The notes under the pieces: generated by a model
The model's database searches: none
What the model was told of the DNA's origin: nothing
What the model saw: only the letters and a program-made list of their open reading frames with translations
Program-made: the position numbers and the translations under genes
From: Exiguobacterium sp. s124
GTDB lineage: Bacteria; Bacillota; Bacilli; Exiguobacteriales; Exiguobacteriaceae
Assembly (NCBI RefSeq): GCF_018617485.1
Contig: NZ_JACSKH010000001.1
Coordinates: 1,116,001 to 1,180,000, forward strand
Direction: 5' to 3'
DNA length: 64,000 nucleotides
In this document: piece by piece, positions 43,789 through 51,081 of the stretch
Layout of the letters: each line of letters starts with the position of its first letter
Numbering within the stretch: the stretch's first letter is position 1

Positions 43789-44778
43789 ATGGTATTTGTT
43801 TATTTCTTATTGGCTGCGGCCATAACGGTCTACGCCGCTATCAAGTTGTCTACGTACGCCGATGTTATGACGGAAAAGTCAAAAATGGGCGGGATGCTCG
43901 TTGGTACCGTTCTTTTGGCGGGGGCAACCTCATTACCTGAAGTGACGACGAGTATCTCGGCGGTCATGATTGATAACCCGGACATCGCCATCGGAAACAT
44001 GCTTGGTTCTAACTTATTCAACATTTTTATTTTGGCAATGTTTGATCTTTATTTCCGTCAAAAACAACTCTTCAACTATGCGAGCCGTGATCATTTATAT
44101 ACGGCGGGACTTGGTCTATTACTGACTGTTACGACATTGGTCGCCTTGATTGTCCGTGTCGATATGACGTTTATCGGAATTGGCGTGGATGCCCTTTTAA
44201 TCGCTATTCTTTATGGGATCGGAATTTACTATATTGGGAAGCAACCGAAAGAGCCAGTCGCTGAACATGAAGTGGAAGAAGAGGTTGTCGTCAGCAAGTA
44301 TGAAGATATCACGTTGAAACGAGCTGGATTTGGATTTTTGATTGCTGCCGTCCTCATCATGGCGGCCGGAACAGCACTCTCCATCACGGGTGACCAGATT
44401 GCCGTCGTCACAGGATTCGGTTCAAGTTTTGTCGGTAGCTTTTTGATTGCGGCATCAACGTCTTTACCTGAAGCGGTCGCCGTGTTTATGGCACTTAAAC
44501 TTCGAAACGTCAACTTGGCGTTCGGATCGATTCTCGGAAGTAACATCTTTAACATGCTCATTATCGCTATGTCAGACGTCTTCTATCGCAATGGTTCGAT
44601 TTTGGCAGACGTATCTACGTCACATCTCGTATCAGCGGTCGGTATCACGATTCTATCAATCCTTGTCATGTACAGCGTGCTTCGACAAAACGTCACCTCG
44701 AAGGTACGCTACGTCATTCCTTCACTACTTGTCGTCGTCGTTTACTTTGTTTCGTCTTATTTGATTTTCATCGGATGA
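43789..44778 (+). CDS. CaCA-family cation exchanger, probable Mn2+/Ca2+ exporter
   Basis: The 329-residue membrane protein has the two inverted alpha repeats of the Na+/Ca2+ exchanger (YrbG-like) family: ATSLPEVTTSIS with GNMLGSNLFNIFILAM in the first half, and STSLPEAVAVFMAL with GSILGSNIFNMLIIAM in the second. A short acidic loop (EHEVEEEVVV) joins them. The Mn riboswitch in its leader suggests it exports Mn2+, perhaps as well as Ca2+. The ATG at 43789 follows AAGGAGGAG; a longer in-frame start at 43555 would run through the riboswitch and is not credible. Confidence 0.88.
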   Translation: MVFVYFLLAAAITVYAAIKLSTYADVMTEKSKMGGMLVGTVLLAGATSLPEVTTSISAVMIDNPDIAIGNMLGSNLFNIFILAMFDLYFRQKQLFNYASRDHLYTAGLGLLLTVTTLVALIVRVDMTFIGIGVDALLIAILYGIGIYYIGKQPKEPVAEHEVEEEVVVSKYEDITLKRAGFGFLIAAVLIMAAGTALSITGDQIAVVTGFGSSFVGSFLIAASTSLPEAVAVFMALKLRNVNLAFGSILGSNIFNMLIIAMSDVFYRNGSILADVSTSHLVSAVGITILSILVMYSVLRQNVTSKVRYVIPSLLVVVVYFVSSYLIFIG

Positions 44779-44782
44779 TTCG

Positions 44783-44813
44783 ATGCATCAGCTTCTTGCT
44801 GATGCATTTTTTT
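44783..44813 (+). terminator. Terminator of the cation exporter
   Basis: ATGCATCAGC pairs with GCTGATGCAT around TTCTT, then seven T. Confidence 0.9.
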
Positions 44814-44868
44814 GTGGGAATGTGAAGCAGTCGCTTCGGGTATAGAGGAAGGGAGAGGAGGGGTGGCG

Positions 44869-45930
44869 ATGCAAATGCATGAAGTAGGAGTACGTGATGC
44901 GTATTCAATTCTAATCCCGGCCTATAACCCTGATGGTGCACTCGTCACACTTGTAGAGAAATTGAGAGCAGACGGATTCTCGACAATTATCGTCGTGAAT
45001 GATGGAAGTGATGCATCGTCCGATTCAATTTTTCGGGAGCTAGGTTCAATCGTCGATGTGGTGTTAGCACATGAACAGAATCGAGGAAAAGGAGCAGCAC
45101 TAAAGACTGGTTTACGCTATATTGTGGAGAATTATACTGATAAGTTAGGTGTCATCACGGTAGATGCCGATGGACAACATCTTCCTAAGGATGTCGTCAA
45201 TGTATATGAGGAGGGTGTAAGTAAGCCGCACCATCTAATCATGGGATGTCGTGATTTCAGTGGTGACAAGATCCCCCTTAGAAGTCGCTTTGGTAACCAG
45301 GCGACGCGACTCGTCATGTTAATCGGGAGCGGATTGAAATTGAAAGACACACAGACTGGTCTACGTGCCATACCGATGCGATACGTGAGACAGTTGCTCG
45401 ACATTCCTGGGAACCGATACGAGTTCGAGATGAATATGCTGACGTTCACCAAACGCTTGCAGGTCCCCATTCAACAGACGACCATCCAGACGGTATATGA
45501 GAACGAAAATGACTCGTCCCATTTCAGACCGATTTTAGATTCGATATTAATCTATCGCATGTTTTTGATGTATTCGGCATCATCCGTCGCATCGTTCCTT
45601 GTCGACGTGGGTATGTATGCAGTCTTTATCTATTTATTGTCACCGTACTTCGATACAACCCATGTCATCGTGGCAACGGTACTCGCACGAATCATTTCCT
45701 CTTTATTCAACTATTTCGTCAATCGGAAAGTCGTCTTTCATTCAAAAGCGCGACGATCACTTTCCAAATATTTTTCTCTCGTCGTTCTCCAGATGGCGAT
45801 CTCGGCAATACTGGTATATATCCTGTTTCTATTATTTAGACAAGGAGAAGTTATCTTAAAAATTATTGTCGACAGTTTTCTCTTTTTCATCAGCTATTAT
45901 GTTCAAAAGCGATGGATCTTCAAAAAATAA
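44869..45930 (+). CDS. Family 2 glycosyltransferase fused to a GtrA-like membrane domain
   Basis: The 353-residue protein joins an N-terminal GT-A glycosyltransferase (DPM1-like: ILIPAYNPDG about 15-24, VVNDGSDASS about 40-49, DADGQH about 98-103) to a C-terminal GtrA-type domain of four membrane segments (about 225-350, ending YVQKRWIFKK). The soluble part probably makes a polyprenyl-phosphate sugar and the GtrA part flips or anchors it, for modification of wall polymers. The ATG at 44869 follows GAGGAGGGG. It is monocistronic. Confidence 0.86.
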   Translation: MQMHEVGVRDAYSILIPAYNPDGALVTLVEKLRADGFSTIIVVNDGSDASSDSIFRELGSIVDVVLAHEQNRGKGAALKTGLRYIVENYTDKLGVITVDADGQHLPKDVVNVYEEGVSKPHHLIMGCRDFSGDKIPLRSRFGNQATRLVMLIGSGLKLKDTQTGLRAIPMRYVRQLLDIPGNRYEFEMNMLTFTKRLQVPIQQTTIQTVYENENDSSHFRPILDSILIYRMFLMYSASSVASFLVDVGMYAVFIYLLSPYFDTTHVIVATVLARIISSLFNYFVNRKVVFHSKARRSLSKYFSLVVLQMAISAILVYILFLLFRQGEVILKIIVDSFLFFISYYVQKRWIFKK

Positions 45931-45957
45931 CCGGCTACGAGATCGTGGCCGGTTTAG
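45929..45957. terminator. Bidirectional terminator between convergent genes
   Basis: AACCGGCTACGA pairs with TCGTGGCCGGTT (one wobble) around GA, with A6 on the left and TTT on the right. Confidence 0.78.
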
Positions 45958-46520
45958 TATGCGAGTGTACCTGTTTTCACAGAGGTGTAGCGATGTAACT
46001 CACGGGGACTCATAATACCTGTCTTTTGCATCATGTCGCGCATTAAGAGCGCACAGACCCGCGCATCTTCTGCAGCGTCGTGGTGAATGAACGGGACATT
46101 CAAGTAGTCTGCCATCGTGTTTAACTTATGGTTCGCTAATCCTGGATAGAGTTTTCGTGACAGTTTGACAGTGCACCCGTACTCAATCGTTGGAAAATCG
46201 TACAAGTCATATTTCACGATTGCCTTTCTCAAGGCCCCCATATCAAATGAGGCGTTATGTGCGATGACGAGGTCGACTTCTCGTAAAATCGGGTAAAGAG
46301 AGGCAAGTACTTCCGGTAACGCTGGGGCATCCCACACGTCGCTCGGACGAATGCCGTGGACACGGATGTTACCCATATCAAAGTCCTCCTCTGGATTGAC
46401 AAGTCGTTGATCAGTGTCGATGACTTCTCCGTTTTTGAGGATACTCCATCCGACAGAACAGATACTGCGACTGTCTCGGTTTGCGGTCTCCACATCGAGC
46501 GCGAGAATGGTATGTTGCAT
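45954..46520 (-). CDS. DEDDh 3'-5' exonuclease, DnaQ-like
   Basis: The 188-residue protein has the three exonuclease motifs: ALDVETA (Exo I, Asp and Glu, about 7-13), VIAHNASFDMGALRKA (Exo II, about 85-100) and HHDAAEDARV (Exo III, His and Asp, about 147-156). It resembles the DNA polymerase III epsilon subunit and free-standing proofreading-like exonucleases. Cellular role unknown (repair or nucleotide turnover). It stands alone on the minus strand. Confidence 0.88.
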   Translation of the reverse strand: MQHTILALDVETANRDSRSICSVGWSILKNGEVIDTDQRLVNPEEDFDMGNIRVHGIRPSDVWDAPALPEVLASLYPILREVDLVIAHNASFDMGALRKAIVKYDLYDFPTIEYGCTVKLSRKLYPGLANHKLNTMADYLNVPFIHHDAAEDARVCALLMRDMMQKTGIMSPRELHRYTSVKTGTLAY

Positions 46521-46547
46521 GGTGCTTCACCTTCTTTCTTTGCAATA

Positions 46548-46572
46548 AAAAAAGTCTAACAGAAAGTTAGAC
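46548..46572 (-). terminator. Terminator of the Cys-rich protein gene
   Basis: GTCTAAC pairs with GTTAGAC around AGAAA, with seven T after it on the minus strand. Confidence 0.8.
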
Positions 46573-46583
46573 GAATGTCGTGG

Positions 46584-46919
46584 TTAAGCAGCGACGAGTG
46601 TACGACACGCTTCTGCACAGCGCTCACATGCTTTCGCGCAAGCTTGGCAGTGGTCATGCAAGTGGCGACCACACTCGACGGCACATGTATCACACACCTG
46701 AGCGCACAATGCGACAATTGGTTTAGAGAAAGCTGAATCTGTTTCTAAGGCGTTTAACGCCAACGTGCAAATGTCAGAGCATTCCCTTGTCAGTCGAATG
46801 CATTCGGTGAACATGTGCAAATCTTCTTCTTGTAAACTTTTTGAAAAACAATGATTACAGGCGCGCATGCATTCAATCACGCTCGTCAATGTCTCTTCTA
46901 CAGATGTGCGTTCCATCAT
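46584..46919 (-). CDS. Cys-rich four-helix-bundle copper-storage-like protein (DUF326)
   Basis: A 111-residue helical protein with 15 Cys, mostly in CxxxC/CxxC spacings along four helices (ECMRACNHC, ECIRLTRECSDIC, LCAQVCDTCAVEC, HCQACAKACERCAEAC). This is the pattern of the DUF326/Csp family, in which Cys residues lining a four-helix bundle store many Cu(I) ions. There is no signal peptide, so it would act in the cytosol (Csp3-like). No copper ATPase is adjacent. The ATG at 46919 follows AAGGGGG. Confidence 0.87.
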   Translation of the reverse strand: MMERTSVEETLTSVIECMRACNHCFSKSLQEEDLHMFTECIRLTRECSDICTLALNALETDSAFSKPIVALCAQVCDTCAVECGRHLHDHCQACAKACERCAEACRTLVAA

Positions 46920-46991
46920 AAAGTCCCCCTTGTATGAAAAAGTCTACCTTACCTTACCCGTTCAACAAGGGATTGAATCGCATAACATCAA

Positions 46992-47022
46992 TAAAAAAGT
47001 CACATCTCATTTGAGATGTGAC
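46992..47022 (-). terminator. Terminator of the tRNA-Ala gene
   Basis: GTCACATCTCA pairs with TGAGATGTGAC, with a run of T following on the minus strand. Confidence 0.82.
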
Positions 47023-47029
47023 AGATTAA

Positions 47030-47102
47030 TGGAGCATAGGGGGCTCGAACCCCTGACCTCTACGCTGCCAGCGTAGCGCTCTCCCAGCTGAGCTAATGCC
47101 CC
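47030..47102 (-). tRNA. tRNA-Ala (anticodon GGC)
   Basis: On the minus strand the 73-base sequence folds into a full cloverleaf: acceptor GGGGCAT/ATGCTCC with discriminator A, D-arm GCTCAGCTGGGAGAGC, anticodon arm CTACG-CTGGCAG-CGTAG with anticodon GGC, and T-arm with GGTTCGAGCCC. The CCA end is not encoded. A hairpin terminator follows eight bases downstream. Confidence 0.95.
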
Positions 47103-47225
47103 GTTTGAAATCATTATATCATCCTAGTATTCGACATGGCAATTCCCTTTTTCATTTTAGGTTTATAAAAATTGAAGCATGGGAATTTCATGTTAGACGT
47201 TATATTAAGAAAGTAGGTGTGTTTC

Positions 47226-48089
47226 ATGGAAATGATTTTATTGGCGCTCTTACCAGCACTCATGTGGGGGAGTATCCCGCTCATCGTGTCGAAAGTGGGA
47301 GGGAAACCGATTCAGCAATTGATTGGTACGACCATCGGAGCCATGATCATGGCAGGAATCATCGCCCTCGTTTTCAGACCAGAGTTCACGACTCTTGCGA
47401 TTGTGACCGGGTTTATTTCTGGGGCGTTTTGGGCGCTCGGTCAATATTTACAGTTCCAATCGTTCCAAATCTTAAGTGTCTCAAAGGCGATGCCAATTAG
47501 TACCGGCATGCAACTCGTCGGGACGTCTCTCTTCGGGGTCATCGTACTCGGTGACTGGAAGACGACGACAGAGCTGTGGTTAGGGTTTTCTGCGCTCGTC
47601 TTGATTATCATCGGGGCGACAATGACTTCGTATCAACAGAAGAAAGACAAAGACAGCGCCGGTGCATTGAAGAAGGGGTTACTGGTCCTATTCGTCTCAA
47701 GTATCGGTTACGTCACATATGCTGTCTTGACGAACTATTTTGAGGTGGACGGAATCACTGCAATCCTTCCACAATCAGTCGGGATGTTCATCGCGGCGCT
47801 TCTCTTCAGTCTTCGGGAGAAGGACGTGAAGAAAATCGATCCACGTACGTTCAAAAATATCTTGGCAGGTCTTGCCTGGGGAATCGGGAACTTCGGTCTC
47901 TTCGTCTCGAGCGGAGAAGTCGGAATTGCCACTTCCTTCGCTTTATCTCAATTGAACGTCGTCGTGGCGACACTCGGTGGAATCTATCTATTGAAAGAAG
48001 AGAAGACGACAAAAGAACGTGTCTTTGTCTTTATGGGAATCGGTCTCATTGTCGTCGCTGGATTTATGCTTGGGATTGCCAAGAGTTAA
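47226..48089 (+). CDS. glcU: Glucose/ribose uptake permease, GlcU-like (GRP family)
   Basis: A 287-residue, ten-helix transporter of the drug/metabolite superfamily. Features of GRP-family glucose permeases are the N-terminal LPALMWGSIPLIVSKVGG (about 8-25), GAFWALGQYLQFQSF (about 66-80), PISTGMQLVGTSLFG and the second-half repeat GIGNFGLFVSSGEVG. It would import glucose with H+, independent of the PTS. The ATG at 47226 follows TAGGTG. No glucose dehydrogenase gene is adjacent, unlike the B. subtilis glcU-gdh operon. Confidence 0.87.
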   Translation: MEMILLALLPALMWGSIPLIVSKVGGKPIQQLIGTTIGAMIMAGIIALVFRPEFTTLAIVTGFISGAFWALGQYLQFQSFQILSVSKAMPISTGMQLVGTSLFGVIVLGDWKTTTELWLGFSALVLIIIGATMTSYQQKKDKDSAGALKKGLLVLFVSSIGYVTYAVLTNYFEVDGITAILPQSVGMFIAALLFSLREKDVKKIDPRTFKNILAGLAWGIGNFGLFVSSGEVGIATSFALSQLNVVVATLGGIYLLKEEKTTKERVFVFMGIGLIVVAGFMLGIAKS

Positions 48090-48112
48090 ATTTCGATGAT
48101 GAAATGAAAAGA

Positions 48113-48160
48113 ACCCTGAATGTTCACTCGGTCTAGAGTGCCATTCAGGGTCTTTCTTTT
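48113..48160 (+). terminator. Terminator of glcU
   Basis: ACCCTGAATG pairs with CATTCAGGGT and an inner CACTC/GAGTG stem; CTTTCTTTT follows. Confidence 0.82.
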
Positions 48161-48299
48161 GAGTAAATTTTAATCGTTAAAAGGAGAGCAGGAGATGACG
48201 TAATCGATAGGGAAGTAATCCCATGTTGCGTTCGTCATATAGGACGTGCAACGCATTCGTGATGAATCAAAAAAATGTAGAGTAAAGGAGAAAACAATC

Positions 48300-48722
48300 A
48301 TGGAATCAAATGTAGTGACGATCTCGACGCTTGTGGATACACCAATCGAAAAAGTCTGGGAACTCTGGACAGCCCCTGATCATATCAAACAATGGAATCA
48401 TGCATCTGAAGATTGGCATACGACCGAAGCGGAGAATGACTTACGCGTCGGTGGGAAGTTTCGCAGTCGGATGGAAGCAAAAGACAACAGTATGGGGTTC
48501 GATTTTGAAGGCGTGTATGAGGAAATTCAAGTGAACGAGATTATTCAATATCGCCTCGATGATGAACGGAGAGTGAGAATTTCATTCGCACCAGAAGGTG
48601 ATCAGACAAAGATTGTTGAAACGTTTGATGCGGACTCGATGAATCCGGTTGAGTTGCAACGTCAAGGATGGCAGGCAATCCTCGACAATTTCACTCGATA
48701 TGCGAATGAGAAGAATAAGTAA
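48300..48722 (+). CDS. SRPBCC/AHSA1-domain protein
   Basis: The 140-residue protein is a START-like (AHSA1/CalC) domain: VDTPIEKVWELWTAPDHIKQW (about 12-32), GGKFRSRM (about 54-61) and the C-terminal QRQGWQAILDNFTRY helix. Such proteins bind small hydrophobic ligands or act as Hsp90 activators; no specific role can be assigned. The ATG at 48300 follows AAAGGAG, and an upstream extension is not supported. Confidence 0.84.
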   Translation: MESNVVTISTLVDTPIEKVWELWTAPDHIKQWNHASEDWHTTEAENDLRVGGKFRSRMEAKDNSMGFDFEGVYEEIQVNEIIQYRLDDERRVRISFAPEGDQTKIVETFDADSMNPVELQRQGWQAILDNFTRYANEKNK

Positions 48723-48744
48723 GGTGATCGAGTAATCTAATAAT

Positions 48745-48782
48745 CAGCAGTATATATGATGAAGTTTACATGTATACTGCTG
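48745..48782. other. Inverted repeat after the SRPBCC gene
   Basis: CAGCAGTATA pairs with TATACTGCTG around 18 bases, 23 bases after the stop codon; only TTT follows on the plus strand, so it may be a weak terminator. Confidence 0.4.
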
Positions 48783-48984
48783 TTTGGCATGATAGCAATA
48801 AAAACCGCTTGTATATGTATATGTATATGTAGAGGATGTTATCTTTAGAATCGATCATGAACAACAAAATGAGATCGTTAAATCTAATACAGTGGCCCAA
48901 AAACTATGAAAAGTTGGATCATGCAATTCCGTAAGTAAATATGACAGGTGATGCAAAGAGTACATACATAAATACATTGTGAAA
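48783..48984. other. AT-rich stretch without a supported gene
   Basis: No open frame with a ribosome binding site. It contains three tandem TATATG units near 48811-48831 and a 25-codon frame at 48857 without a site. It is richer in A+T than the flanking genes. Confidence 0.5.
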
Positions 48985-49080
48985 TTAAGCAAACGCTTCA
49001 AACACAGGCATCATAAACGGAAGCGAAAACATCATAACGATCGAAAAAATAAAGGTTGCCATAAATCGTGAGAACTTCAT
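48985..49080 (-). CDS. 31-residue hydrophobic peptide, coupled to the 74-residue gene
   Basis: This short frame starts at ATG 49080, which overlaps the TGA stop of the upstream small gene (ATGA), and encodes 31 residues: MKFSRFMATFIFSIVMMFSL, then PFMMPVFEAFA. It is one membrane segment with a basic N-terminus, Met- and Phe-rich. Translational coupling and the single clean frame support it as a real gene; I recognise no family. It could be a membrane subunit or regulator of the partner, or a remnant of a longer protein. Confidence 0.55.
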   Translation of the reverse strand: MKFSRFMATFIFSIVMMFSLPFMMPVFEAFA

Positions 49081-49301
49081 TTTCTTCTCCACTTCAAAGA
49101 AATGGCAAAGGCAGTCAATCCTCCTATGACGACGACATAATAAACGGAATAGAAGACAAACTCTCCAATATCCTCAAAACTACTAAACGTATTTTCCATA
49201 ATCATTGGATCAGACAACATACCGATTGTCACAATCGGCAAAAAGAAGACCCAAAAACGTTTCCAAAAATACGTGCGGTACGACGACTCATTTGAAATCA
49301 C
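49077..49301 (-). CDS. Small two-helix membrane protein of unknown function
   Basis: A 74-residue protein with two predicted membrane segments (about 14-30 and 48-68) and a basic end (KWRRK). I recognise no family. The GTG at 49301 follows AGGAGGGG with six bases of spacing, a strong site. Its stop overlaps the start of the 31-residue peptide gene. Confidence 0.65.
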   Translation of the reverse strand: MISNESSYRTYFWKRFWVFFLPIVTIGMLSDPMIMENTFSSFEDIGEFVFYSVYYVVVIGGLTAFAISLKWRRK

Positions 49302-49403
49302 TAGTAGCCCCTCCTATCAGTTCCATACTTTACCATATTGTAACATGAACCTCTTATGAACAAATAGTTGAAATTTGGGTATTATACAATTTTTACTACA
49401 TGT

Positions 49404-49437
49404 AAAAACAGCGAGTGCATCACATGTACCCGCTGCT
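49404..49437 (-). terminator. Terminator of the DM13 gene
   Basis: CAGCGAGT pairs with ACCCGCTG (one mismatch) with TTTTT following on the minus strand. Confidence 0.6.
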
Positions 49438-49446
49438 TAATATTGA

Positions 49447-49971
49447 TTATTCACTCGTCGTGCTCAATTCACCCGTCCCGAACGTTGCACTAAAAGCACG
49501 ACACCAAATCACCACCGTGCTATATTCTGTCAAATCGACATCAGCCGGAACCAAATAGTTTTGATTTCCCGTGTTTCCCTTAAGTGCTCCGAGTCTAATC
49601 CCTTCAGACACTTCCACGCCTGGTTTCGTCAAATAAACAAACAAGTCAGGACCGTTCGTCGTCTCAAACTCTTCAAATCGCAGGTAAGTTCCGTCTTCTG
49701 CTTCAACTGAGCGAATCATACCGGTCGTCTCATAATTTTTCTCCCCGTCCATGAACACACCCGCTACTTCGGTTGGACTCGGTTGTGCTTCCGGTGTTTC
49801 GGACGTCTCTTGATCTGATTCCTCTTCCTCTGGAGCTGGTGATTCGACAGCTGTCGGTGGTAATCCTTCGTCGACCGTCTCGGTTAAAAATAGTGGAGAG
49901 ATGAGCCACCAGGCGATTGCGATGATGGCGATCCCGATGATCCCGATGATGATTTTTGTCCGAGTCTTCAT
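49447..49971 (-). CDS. DM13-domain membrane-anchored protein
   Basis: The 174-residue protein has an N-terminal anchor (about 6-26), a Glu/Pro/Ser-rich linker (about 40-68), and a DM13 domain (about 72-170): YLRFEEFETTNGPDLFVYL, GALKGNTGNQNYLVP, and VVIWCRAFSATFG with the single conserved Cys. DM13 domains are proposed to have a redox or electron-transfer role through this Cys. The ATG at 49971 follows AAAAGGAGG. The neighbouring msrA, upstream on the same strand but with its own terminator, also concerns oxidative damage. Confidence 0.85.
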   Translation of the reverse strand: MKTRTKIIIGIIGIAIIAIAWWLISPLFLTETVDEGLPPTAVESPAPEEEESDQETSETPEAQPSPTEVAGVFMDGEKNYETTGMIRSVEAEDGTYLRFEEFETTNGPDLFVYLTKPGVEVSEGIRLGALKGNTGNQNYLVPADVDLTEYSTVVIWCRAFSATFGTGELSTTSE

Positions 49972-50033
49972 CAATGAATCCTCCTTTTCGGATGTATGAA
50001 CCATTAATAGTCTTTCCCGATTATTGGTCTTAT

Positions 50034-50062
50034 AAAAAGACGCGAATGCTGAAATTCGCGTC
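50034..50062 (-). terminator. Terminator of msrA
   Basis: GACGCGAAT pairs with ATTCGCGTC around GCTGAA, with TTTTT after it on the minus strand. Confidence 0.85.
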
Positions 50063-50071
50063 TGATGACCG

Positions 50072-50596
50072 TTATACGGTTTCAGTCCAGTTCTCCTCGA
50101 TGAACTCGTCACGTCCCGAGATGGAACGGTCTTCCTTGTAATGCTTCGGATTCTTTTTATGATAATCCTGATGGTAGTCTTCTGCAGCGAAGAATGTCGT
50201 CGCCGGAATAATTTTCGTGACGATCGGAGCCGTGAAGCGCCCGCTTGCCGCCAACACATCACGACTCGCTTCGGCAGCGACGCGTTGTTCCTCTGTGTGA
50301 TAGAAGATAGCTGGGGCATACTGAGGTCCCCGGTCTTGGAACTGCCCCTCGTCGTCCGTCGGATCGGTCTGAATCCAATACAGTTCAAGCAGACGTTCAT
50401 ACGAGAATAATGCTGGATCATATGTGATTTGAACGACTTCGAAGTGCCCCGTCGTCCCGGTTTTTACTTGTTCATATGTCGGATTGTCGACCTGTCCGCC
50501 CATATAGCCGGATAGGATGCCTTCAATCCCTGGTAATTCTTCAAATGGTGTCACCATGCACCAAAAACAGCCGCCTGCGAATGTTGCTTTTTCCAT
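50072..50596 (-). CDS. msrA: Peptide methionine-S-sulfoxide reductase
   Basis: MsrA reduces methionine-S-sulfoxide in proteins. The 174-residue protein starts with the active-site motif GGCFWC (Cys10 nucleophile, Cys13), then GYMGGQVDNPTYEQV (about 30-44) and HFEVVQI; the late AAEDYHQDYHKKNP is also typical. There are only these two Cys, so recycling would use Cys13. The gene sits behind a SAM-I riboswitch and terminator, so it should be induced when SAM, hence methionine, is low. No msrB is nearby. Confidence 0.95.
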   Translation of the reverse strand: MEKATFAGGCFWCMVTPFEELPGIEGILSGYMGGQVDNPTYEQVKTGTTGHFEVVQITYDPALFSYERLLELYWIQTDPTDDEGQFQDRGPQYAPAIFYHTEEQRVAAEASRDVLAASGRFTAPIVTKIIPATTFFAAEDYHQDYHKKNPKHYKEDRSISGRDEFIEENWTETV

Positions 50597-50629
50597 ACTG
50601 TCGTTCCCTCCAAATCGTCATTCAACAAA

Positions 50630-50661
50630 AAAGCGCTCACGTCGGATGACATGAGCGCTTT
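50630..50661 (-). terminator. SAM riboswitch terminator upstream of msrA
   Basis: AAAGCGCTCA pairs with TGAGCGCTTT with a further inner helix; T's follow on the minus strand. It lies between the S-box aptamer and the msrA ribosome binding site. Confidence 0.85.
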
Positions 50662-50664
50662 CGT

Positions 50665-50767
50665 CATATCGTCCAAGGTTTCCCTTGCTGGTCGTAGCAC
50701 CTTGCCTAAGGCAGGTTGCTGTGAAGTCGCGGAGCCAGATCTCTCGTTCACTCTTGATATCGATATG
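50665..50767 (-). ncRNA. SAM-I (S-box) riboswitch aptamer
   Basis: Read on the minus strand: P1 CATATCG pairs with CGATATG (50761-50767 with 50665-50671); ATCAAGAG opens the conserved core; CTGGCTCC and GACTTCACAGCAACCT match the S-box J strands; P3 ACCTGCC-TTA-GGCAAGGT is followed by GCTACGACCAGC; P4 is CAAGG-GAAA-CCTTG. The AGCAACC...GGTGCTA arrangement is diagnostic. It is followed by a terminator and msrA. Confidence 0.88.
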
Positions 50768-50781
50768 TAGTTGGTGAGAGC

Positions 50782-50811
50782 ATCATACCACCCTCAAAAT
50801 ACATTCGTCAA
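50782..50811 (-). promoter_or_regulatory. Promoter of the S-box/msrA transcript
   Basis: TTGACG and TATGAT with an 18-bp spacer on the minus strand; the -35 overlaps the stop codon of the small gene upstream. Confidence 0.6.
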
Positions 50812-50969
50812 TGATTCGGTTTTCGTTTCAACTGAAAAATCGTCAAGACGATGATGAACCCAATCAACGCGATGGAGATGAACGTGCCATACGGCACATT
50901 TTCACCGTATAGCTGCAAGGAAAATAGACCGAATACGGCGAGCAACACGAATACGTAGGAGCGCGTCAT
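50808..50969 (-). CDS. 53-residue small membrane protein
   Basis: A small protein with two hydrophobic segments (about 5-21 and 28-46) and a basic C-terminus (QLKRKPNH). I recognise no family. The ATG at 50969 has AGGAGG five bases upstream, an excellent site, which supports it as a gene. It lies divergent to the amidase gene. Confidence 0.65.
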   Translation of the reverse strand: MTRSYVFVLLAVFGLFSLQLYGENVPYGTFISIALIGFIIVLTIFQLKRKPNH

Positions 50970-51081
50970 AGGAACCTCCTGTTTTTTCTTAAGTGTAACA
51001 AGAACACATCGACTTGGCGATGAGAAAAGGAAATCAAGGACATAACACGAATAAAGGGGGGAGGTAAAGGAGGAATGAACA

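Noticed and set aside
48857-48934. A 25-codon frame starting MNNKMRSLNLIQ in the AT-rich gap
   Set aside because: No ribosome binding site, no coupling and no recognised homology; probably chance or a remnant.
49972-50421. Upstream in-frame extension of the DM13 gene across msrA
   Set aside because: The region is on the same strand as msrA in another frame, so it is a shadow; the DM13 anchor and ribosome binding site fix the start at 49971.
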